Origin: Candidatus Krumholzibacteriia bacterium
GTDB lineage: Bacteria > Krumholzibacteriota > Krumholzibacteria > WVZY01 > JAKEHA01
Reading direction: 5' to 3'
DNA: 9,208 nt
NCBI GenBank assembly: GCA_029863355.1
Contig: JAOTVO010000090.1
Span: 1-9,208 of the forward strand
Shown one piece after another: positions 1 to 7,663 of this stretch (positions are counted from its first letter, which is position 1; each line of letters starts with the position of its first letter). The translations under genes and the position numbers were made by a program. The notes under the pieces are model-generated. The model searched no databases, was not told the DNA's origin, and saw only the letters and a program-made list of their open reading frames with translations.

Positions 1-1544
<1,544 letters not shown>

Positions 1545-1578
1545 TCAAGAACGAATCGCCAAGACACAGGAGGAACCC

Positions 1579-2037
1579 ATGACCATGCGCACGAGCCGTA
1601 TCCTGTCCCTGACCGCCGCCTTCGCCGTGGCCGCCGCGACCTTGGTACTGGCCAAGGACACCAAGACCCACGGCAAAGGATGCTGCAAGAACGAGAAGGC
1701 CATCTACAAGGCCGGAACCGTCGTCGAGCTGAGCGGCGAGGTGGTCAAGGTGATCGAGGCCAAGTGCGAGCAGGCCGACCAGGTCGGCATCCACGTGATG
1801 CTCAAGACCGACAAAGAGACCATCGTCGTCGACCTCGGCCCGGCCTGGTTCATCAACAATCAGGAAGAAAAGCTGGCGAAGAAAGACCAGATCGTGGTGA
1901 TGGGCGCGCGCACCGTGCACGAGGGCGAGCCCACCATCATCGCCCGCACCATCCGCAAGGGTGACGCGGTGCTCACGCTGCGCGACGAAGAGGGCTTCCC
2001 CGTGTGGCGCGGCTGGCGCGCCAAGCCGGCGTCGTAG
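1579..2037 (+). CDS. Small exported OB-fold-like protein of unknown function
   Basis: 152 aa. The ATG at 1579 is chosen because AGGAGG (1568-1573) sits 5 nt upstream; an in-frame ATG at 1585 is possible but has worse spacing. Residues 1-25 form a typical Sec signal peptide: an Arg, a hydrophobic Ala/Leu/Val core, and a likely cleavage after VLA25. The mature start carries His31, Cys35 and Cys36, with Cys63 later, which is suggestive of metal or redox chemistry but unproven. Residues 45-135 read as alternating short beta strands (AGTVVELSGEVVKVIE, IHVMLKT, TIVVDLGPAWFI, QIVVMGARTV, PTIIARTIRKGD), like small periplasmic OB-fold proteins. The ending VLTLRDEEGFPVWRGW resembles a tail I associate with uncharacterised exported proteins of this kind; that is recollection, not a search. 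It lies 34 bp after the malic enzyme stop, so co-transcription is likely. No function is assigned. Confidence 0.88.
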   Translation: MTMRTSRILSLTAAFAVAAATLVLAKDTKTHGKGCCKNEKAIYKAGTVVELSGEVVKVIEAKCEQADQVGIHVMLKTDKETIVVDLGPAWFINNQEEKLAKKDQIVVMGARTVHEGEPTIIARTIRKGDAVLTLRDEEGFPVWRGWRAKPAS

Positions 2038-2053
2038 GCGATTACCCGCCCAA

Positions 2054-2077
2054 GGGCGCCGGCATCGGCCGGCGCCC
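2054..2077 (+). terminator. Perfect GC hairpin after the exported-protein gene
   Basis: Arms GGGCGCCGGC (2054-2063) and GCCGGCGCCC (2068-2077) pair perfectly over 10 bp with a 4-nt loop, starting 17 nt after the stop codon. No T-run follows, so it is not a textbook Rho-independent terminator. It may end the malic enzyme operon in a U-independent way or protect the 3' end of the mRNA. Its position between a stop codon and a new promoter supports a termination role. Confidence 0.5.
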
Positions 2078-2225
2078 GCCACGCTCGCCGCACGCGCGGC
2101 GCCACCCCGACGCGAGCGAACCGCCTGTCAGCAAACAACATATATCTATCTTACTTACAATGGGTTAAGTGCTTTCATGCCCGCTCCGGGTGTAAGCGCA
2201 TATCGACATGCGATTTAATGGTGGC

Positions 2226-2254
2226 TTGACGAAGTGATGATACTATGATACTAT
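2226..2254 (+). promoter_or_regulatory. Sigma70-type promoter of the RHH-MNT/HEPN module
   Basis: A -35 box TTGACG (2226-2231, 5 of 6 to consensus) is separated by exactly 17 bp from a -10 box TACTAT (2249-2254, 4 of 6 with the key T, A and T). The expected start of transcription, about 7 nt after the -10 box, falls on or next to the ATG at 2261. A second TACTAT (2241-2246) is too close to the -35 box to serve as -10. Confidence 0.7.
2239..2254. repeat. Two tandem GATACTAT units, candidate operator
   Basis: GATACTAT occurs twice head to tail (2239-2246 and 2247-2254). Inside each unit ATACTAT is a palindrome around its central C, so the pair is both a direct repeat and two dyads 8 bp apart. 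Ribbon-helix-helix repressors such as MetJ bind tandem 8-bp palindromic boxes in just this arrangement. The second copy contains the -10 box, and the gene just downstream encodes a protein with an N-terminal RHH domain, so autorepression by promoter occlusion is the natural reading. The binding itself is inferred. Confidence 0.6.
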
Positions 2255-2260
2255 TCCTTC

Positions 2261-2878
2261 ATGACCGCTTGCTCGGGCAGGTTCCTTCTGCGAATCCCAC
2301 CGGCGCTGCACCGGACGCTTCGCGACATGGCCTACCGTCGGGGGACTTCGCTCAACCGGCTCTGTAGTTCGCTCTTGCAGCTCGGCCTCTCGCGCGCCGG
2401 CGCGCCCGCCGAAGCGGAGCGCGTGCCGGGCGGTCCCGACAACGCGTGGCTCCCCGACGAGGCCCTGGCAAAGATCAAGGCAACGTGGGGCAGGCAGCTC
2501 TTCGGGGTCCTCGTCTTCGGCTCGGCCGCCCGAGGGGAGGCGGGACCGTCGTCTGATCTGGACGCGCTACTGGTTCTCTCCCCCACGGCATCCATCAACC
2601 GTTCCCTCTACGACACCTGGGCGCAGTCGGTCGAGGACGTCGAGATGGAGCGTCGTCGCGTTTCGCCGCATTTCGTCGCGCTTCCGCCAGACCCGTTCGA
2701 GGCCGGCGGACTGTGGTACGAGGTGGCGATCGACGGGATCGTCGTGTGGGAGCGCGAGGGACGACCGGTCTCCGCGTTTCTGCGCGCGGTGCGGGAGACC
2801 ATCGCGGCCGGCCTGGTCGTGCGAGAAACGCTCGACGGTCACCCGTACTGGGTCAAGCACGTCGAGGAGAAGCCGTGA
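2261..2878 (+). CDS. RHH DNA-binding domain fused to MNT nucleotidyltransferase (antitoxin-like)
   Basis: 205 aa. Residues about 6-45 (FLLRIPPALHRTLRDMAYRR, then GTSLNRLCSSLLQLGL) match the beta strand and two helices of ribbon-helix-helix HicB/Arc-like antitoxins. Residues about 75-165 form a minimal nucleotidyltransferase: GSAARGEAGPSSDLD (87-101) supplies the GS signature and the two metal-binding acids Asp99 and Asp101. I could not confidently place the third acid of the fold. The C-terminal part (VSPHFVALP, LWYEVAIDGIVVWERE, DGHPYWVK) looks like a specific extension. An in-frame stop at 2246-2248 makes ATG 2261 the first available start, and no Shine-Dalgarno sequence precedes it. In known HepT/MntA pairs the MNT protein neutralises the HEPN toxin by AMPylating a tyrosine; the RHH part would add autoregulation. 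The stop overlaps the HEPN start (GTGA), so the two are translationally coupled. The domain calls are firm; the antitoxin role is inferred from context. Confidence 0.9.
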   Translation: MTACSGRFLLRIPPALHRTLRDMAYRRGTSLNRLCSSLLQLGLSRAGAPAEAERVPGGPDNAWLPDEALAKIKATWGRQLFGVLVFGSAARGEAGPSSDLDALLVLSPTASINRSLYDTWAQSVEDVEMERRRVSPHFVALPPDPFEAGGLWYEVAIDGIVVWEREGRPVSAFLRAVRETIAAGLVVRETLDGHPYWVKHVEEKP

Positions 2879-3285
2879 AGAGCGACGCGCTGATGCGCGA
2901 CTACCTGCAGAGATGCGCGCACCGCCTGGCCGCGGTCCAGACGCTCTACGAGCGATCGAGCTGGGCCGATGTGGTCCGCGAGTCGCAAGAGGTCGTCGAG
3001 CTCGCCCTGAAAGCGCTCGCACGGAGTGCCAGAATCGAAGTCCCGCGCCTTCACGACGTGGGCCGGATCATCGAGGCCAAGCGCGATCGCATGCCGGCGT
3101 CGCTGCGTCCTCACATTCCCCGACTCGCCGAGGTATCGCGACAACTGCGCCGCGACCGCGAGCTCGCCTTCTACGGGAGCGAAGACCTGACCCCATCCGA
3201 GTTCTACCGGGAGTCAGACGCCAAACGGGCGTTCGACCAAGCCCAGTGGGTCGTGCGTGTGGTCACGGACGCGCTGAAGCGCTGA
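2875..3285 (+). CDS. HEPN domain protein (toxin-like partner of MNT)
   Basis: 136 aa. The GTG at 2875 is the start: GAGGAG (2864-2869) lies 5 nt upstream, and GTGA overlaps the stop of the RHH-MNT gene. It is an all-helical HEPN protein. The characteristic first half has a Trp followed by DVVRESQEVVELALKALAR (32-50) and then PRLHDVG (57-63), typical of HEPN proteins paired with MNT. In toxic HEPN RNases the catalytic site is R-x4-6-H. Here the matching region reads LRRDRELAFYGSED (91-104), with Arg93 and Arg95 present but no His at the expected spacing; Tyr100 is there instead. The tail SEFYRESDAKRAFDQAQWVV fits the family. It may therefore be a non-RNase or regulatory HEPN, or use another mechanism. 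Its last codon lies 15 bp from the 3' end of the convergent aconitase gene. Family assignment is confident; toxicity is inferred. Confidence 0.88.
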   Translation: MKSDALMRDYLQRCAHRLAAVQTLYERSSWADVVRESQEVVELALKALARSARIEVPRLHDVGRIIEAKRDRMPASLRPHIPRLAEVSRQLRRDRELAFYGSEDLTPSEFYRESDAKRAFDQAQWVVRVVTDALKR

Positions 3286-3300
3286 CGTTTCCCTCGCCGC

Positions 3301-5988
<2,688 letters not shown>

Positions 5989-5996
5989 GTAAAACG

Positions 5997-6003
5997 CCTC
6001 CTT
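5997..6003 (-). promoter_or_regulatory. acnA: Ribosome binding site that fixes the aconitase TTG start
   Basis: On the - strand AAGGAGG lies 8 nt before TTG 5988. It is a near-perfect Shine-Dalgarno sequence in front of a weak start codon and sits in the gap just after the TAA (6008-6006) of the upstream gene. It decides the start because no ATG or GTG is available in frame before the upstream stop. Confidence 0.85.
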
Positions 6004-6005
6004 GA

Positions 6006-6521
6006 TTACCCGTCGTCATCGCCGGCGGGTGCGACGAGCAGCACGACGCCGGCGTGGGAGCCGGACCAGACGTGCCACGCGGTGTCGATTCCCGCCAGCC
6101 GCAGCGGCCGTTCCAGGGGCGGGACGCGCACCCCTTCCGGGGGCGTCCGGAAACCCTCGCCCTCGACGAACACCGCGCCCGTTTCCGCGTCGAGCCATCG
6201 ATCGGCCCGCCGCTCGAAGCGCGGCGCGTGTCCCGCTACGATGGTGGACGCGAAGTACGCGCTCGTCGGTTCCGTACGCGCCCCGTCGCGGGGCCGAAAG
6301 AGGAAGATCTCGCCGCCGCCCACGTCGAACACGGCGCCGCCGGCGATGGCGGCGTGGGGCGCGGCGTAGGTGCGAGCGCCCAGCTCGAAGGCAAAGACCG
6401 GCGTCTCGGCGGGAAGGCGTGTGTCGGCGCCCTCTTCACCGCCGCGCGCCGGGGGACCGCCCGCCGCCGGCGGCGCCGCCGCCCAGACGGCCAGCATCAC
6501 AATCGCGGTCCTCGCCCGCAC
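6006..6521 (-). CDS. Small exported DUF3179-like protein
   Basis: 171 aa from GTG 6521. Residues 1-21 look like a signal peptide: Arg2 and Arg4, then a hydrophobic stretch [15 protein letters not shown]. The start is not certain; GTG at codon 8 or ATG at codon 9 would shorten the positive N-region, and the GAGG before the first GTG is only 2 nt away. The body resembles DUF3179 proteins: [16 protein letters not shown] (44-59), [12 protein letters not shown] (64-75), a SAYFA-like strand, then [14 protein letters not shown] (111-124) and AWHVWS (148-153). The cysteine-containing motif often seen after the second strand in DUF3179 is absent (RPRDGAR instead), and the protein is shorter than usual members (about 300 aa). 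It may be a compact divergent copy. It precedes acnA by 17 nt on the same strand. The coding call is good; the family is moderate; function is unknown. Confidence 0.68.
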   Translation of the reverse strand: MRARTAIVMLAVWAAAPPAAGGPPARGGEEGADTRLPAETPVFAFELGARTYAAPHAAIAGGAVFDVGGGEIFLFRPRDGARTEPTSAYFASTIVAGHAPRFERRADRWLDAETGAVFVEGEGFRTPPEGVRVPPLERPLRLAGIDTAWHVWSGSHAGVVLLVAPAGDDDG

Positions 6522-6527
6522 GCCCTC

Positions 6528-6556
6528 AAGATACCACTCCTCACCGCCGGCGTGAA
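6528..6556 (-). promoter_or_regulatory. Possible promoter of the DUF3179-like/acnA pair
   Basis: On the - strand TTCACG (6556-6551) and TATCTT (6533-6528), each 4 of 6 to consensus, are spaced by exactly 17 bp. The predicted transcription start would fall at the GTG at 6521. The boxes are weak and the region is GC-rich, so chance is a real possibility. Confidence 0.3.
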
Positions 6557-6607
6557 GGGCCGGTACGCGCAGCGCCCGCTTGCGCGCTCCGGGGCCGCTG
6601 TGTACCC

Positions 6608-6613
6608 TATAAT
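6608..6613 (+). promoter_or_regulatory. Perfect -10 box upstream of the CDGSH gene
   Basis: TATAAT occurs in otherwise GC-rich sequence, which is notable by itself. No good -35 lies 16-18 bp upstream; TTGCGC (6580-6585) is 22 bp away. If used, transcription would begin near 6620 and give a leader of about 180 nt containing the whole inverted repeat at 6633-6778. The region could instead need an activator or another sigma factor. Confidence 0.5.
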
Positions 6614-6632
6614 CCAGTGGTTGCTTGGTGAC

Positions 6633-6778
6633 GTGCGGCGTCGTTCAGGCCCTTCTCCACCCTCGTACCTGCCTGCGGCGTCGTGCATACCCTTCGACGC
6701 GGCATCCGCAGCGAGCGAACCGTTTTTCCATCCGCGAGCGAGGACCTGACGCGGAGAAGGGCCTGCACGGCGCCGCAC
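6633..6778 (+). repeat. Large inverted repeat; likely structured leader or small RNA
   Basis: The left arm 6633-6658 and right arm 6753-6778 are complementary at 24 of 26 positions. There is a 13-bp perfect inner block (CAGGCCCTTCTCC with GGAGAAGGGCCTG), one mismatch, three pairs, one position that is G-U in RNA, and eight outer pairs. The enclosed 94 bases contain a smaller hairpin (GCGTCG 6678-6683 with CGACGC 6695-6700) and a potential CCTCG/CGAGG pairing (6661-6665 with 6739-6743). The right arm ends 10 nt before the ribosome binding site of the CDGSH gene. Options are a cis-acting mRNA leader, a trans-acting RNA such as a 6S-type long hairpin, or a MITE-like DNA element. I see no convincing target duplication. 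Confidence 0.6.
6634..6698 (+). repeat. Imperfect 25-bp direct repeat within the leader
   Basis: Positions 6634-6658 and 6674-6698 match at 20 of 25 positions with a 40-bp period. They share TGCGGCGTCGT, then CA, then CCCTTC. Both copies can pair with the single inverted copy at 6753-6777 (copy 1 by 23 of 25, copy 2 by 20 of 25 positions), so two mutually exclusive folds exist. Confidence 0.55.
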
Positions 6779-6800
6779 ACAGGTACCCAGGAGGTCAAAG

Positions 6801-7037
6801 ATGAGCAAAGGCAGAATCGCCGAAAAGACCCCGGCCGTGCTCGAGCTCGAGCCCGGCGAGTACTGGTGGTGCCGCTGCGGGCGCTCCCAGAACCAGCCCT
6901 ACTGCGACGGCTCCCACAAGGGGACCGAGTTCGAGCCGGTGCGCGTGGAAATCACGGAGAAGCGGCGCTATGCGCTCTGCCGCTGCAAGCAGACCGACAA
7001 CGCGCCCTTCTGCGACGGGACGCACAAGGGCCTGTGA
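6801..7037 (+). CDS. Two-motif CDGSH iron-sulfur protein
   Basis: 78 aa. ATG 6801 is preceded at 6 nt by AGGAGG (6789-6794). It contains two CDGSH-type [2Fe-2S] binding motifs of the form C-x-C-x8-C-x3-H. The first is Cys24, Cys26, Cys35 and His39, ending YCDGSH; the second is Cys60, Cys62, Cys71 and His75, ending FCDGTH. Three Cys and one His per cluster is the hallmark of the mitoNEET/MiNT-like family, in which the histidine makes the cluster labile and tunable. No signal peptide or membrane anchor is present, so it should be cytoplasmic. Known roles are electron transfer or cluster and redox sensing; the exact partner is unknown. The stop overlaps the next start (TGATG), implying translational coupling to the lipoprotein gene. 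Confidence 0.95.
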   Translation: MSKGRIAEKTPAVLELEPGEYWWCRCGRSQNQPYCDGSHKGTEFEPVRVEITEKRRYALCRCKQTDNAPFCDGTHKGL

Positions 7038-7663
7038 TGTCCCGCTTCGCATGCGTCGGCGTAGCGGCGTTGATCCTCGGCGGGTGCTTCTTGCCGCCGG
7101 CAGGCAACGTGCAGGACGCGCGCACGGTGGGCAAGGGAAACGTCCGCGTGACAGGATTCTGGTCCGGTATCGATGCCCACCGCCAGGAGGGTGACGCGAC
7201 CGCCGACGAGTTCGGTGCGTTGATCGGCGTGGGAGGCAGCGATCGAAGCGAAATTCAGCTGCGCTTCGAGCGTCTCGACTTCAGGGACGAGGACGAAGGT
7301 TACCAGTTCATTTCCCTCGGACCCAAGTTCGGGCTGATCGAGGATCGGCTGGCCCTCCTCGTTCCCATCGGCTGGTATCTCGGTGAGGATATCGAATGGA
7401 CCGAAACGCTCCAGATTCACCCGGGGCTCCTGGAGACGTTCCCCGTGAATCCGATCCTCGAGATCAACGCAGCGCAGAGACTCATTCTCCCTTTCAGCAG
7501 CAACGTCTGGATGTGGCTCAACTTGGGGCTCGGCGTCGGCTTGAGCACCAACTTCGACCGCTGGGCGATCCTGCCGGAGATCAGCTACTCGGTTTCCTTG
7601 GACGAGAAAGACACCGACGTCTTCAGCTACGGGGTGGCGGTGGTAGTGCGGACGGGGGACTGA
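7037..7663 (+). CDS. Putative outer-membrane lipoprotein, beta-rich, unknown function
   Basis: 208 aa from ATG 7037, which shares its first base with the CDGSH stop; AAGGG (7026-7030) lies 6 nt upstream. The N-terminus is a classic lipoprotein signal: Arg3, a hydrophobic core VGVAALIL, and lipobox LGGC with the acylated Cys17. The rest is a run of amphipathic strands separated by short turns (NVRVTGFWSGI, EIQLRFERLDF, FISLGPKFGLI, LALLVPIGWYLG, VWMWLNLGLGVGLS, YSVSL, FSYGVAVVV), as in small outer-membrane beta-barrel proteins. It has Trp in several strands but no C-terminal aromatic residue. No family is recognised. The 3' end overlaps the convergent transporter gene by 41 bp. Coding potential is well supported by coupling and by the lipobox. 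Confidence 0.85.
   Translation: MSRFACVGVAALILGGCFLPPAGNVQDARTVGKGNVRVTGFWSGIDAHRQEGDATADEFGALIGVGGSDRSEIQLRFERLDFRDEDEGYQFISLGPKFGLIEDRLALLVPIGWYLGEDIEWTETLQIHPGLLETFPVNPILEINAAQRLILPFSSNVWMWLNLGLGVGLSTNFDRWAILPEISYSVSLDEKDTDVFSYGVAVVVRTGD

Larger units (their letters stand above)
2131..2260. other. AT-rich patch carrying the toxin-antitoxin promoter
   Basis: By hand count about 54 of 130 bases are G or C (roughly 40%), against clearly higher GC in the genes on both sides. The left end is the most AT-rich (8 of 30 GC at 2131-2160). No gene is visible. It contains a short inverted repeat, CGCAT (2197-2201) and ATGCG (2208-2212), and the promoter and operator described separately. The composition break suggests that the module downstream arrived by transfer, or simply that this is a regulatory region. 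Confidence 0.55.
6522..6800. other. Divergent intergenic region (279 bp)
   Basis: It separates the - strand DUF3179-like/acnA pair from the + strand CDGSH/lipoprotein pair and must hold promoters for both. The left 70 bases are very GC-rich. The remainder contains a perfect TATAAT, a large inverted repeat and a direct repeat, all listed separately, and ends in AGGAGG (6789-6794), 6 nt before the CDGSH start. No convincing gene of its own is visible. Confidence 0.7.

Noticed and set aside
2192..2220. A dif/Xer-like site upstream of the toxin-antitoxin module (GCGCATA followed by TTTAAT)
   Set aside because: The left half resembles a XerC arm, but the right half matches the conserved XerD arm poorly and the central spacing is off by one. 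No second copy flanks the module.
3271..3282. GCGCT-GA-AGCGC palindrome at the end of the HEPN gene as a terminator
   Set aside because: The loop would be only 2 nt, there is no T-run, and it lies inside codons.
6683..7036. An upstream extension of the lipoprotein frame back to 6683
   Set aside because: It would run through the inverted repeat and across the CDGSH gene in another frame. The lipobox signal and the TGATG overlap fix the start at 7037.
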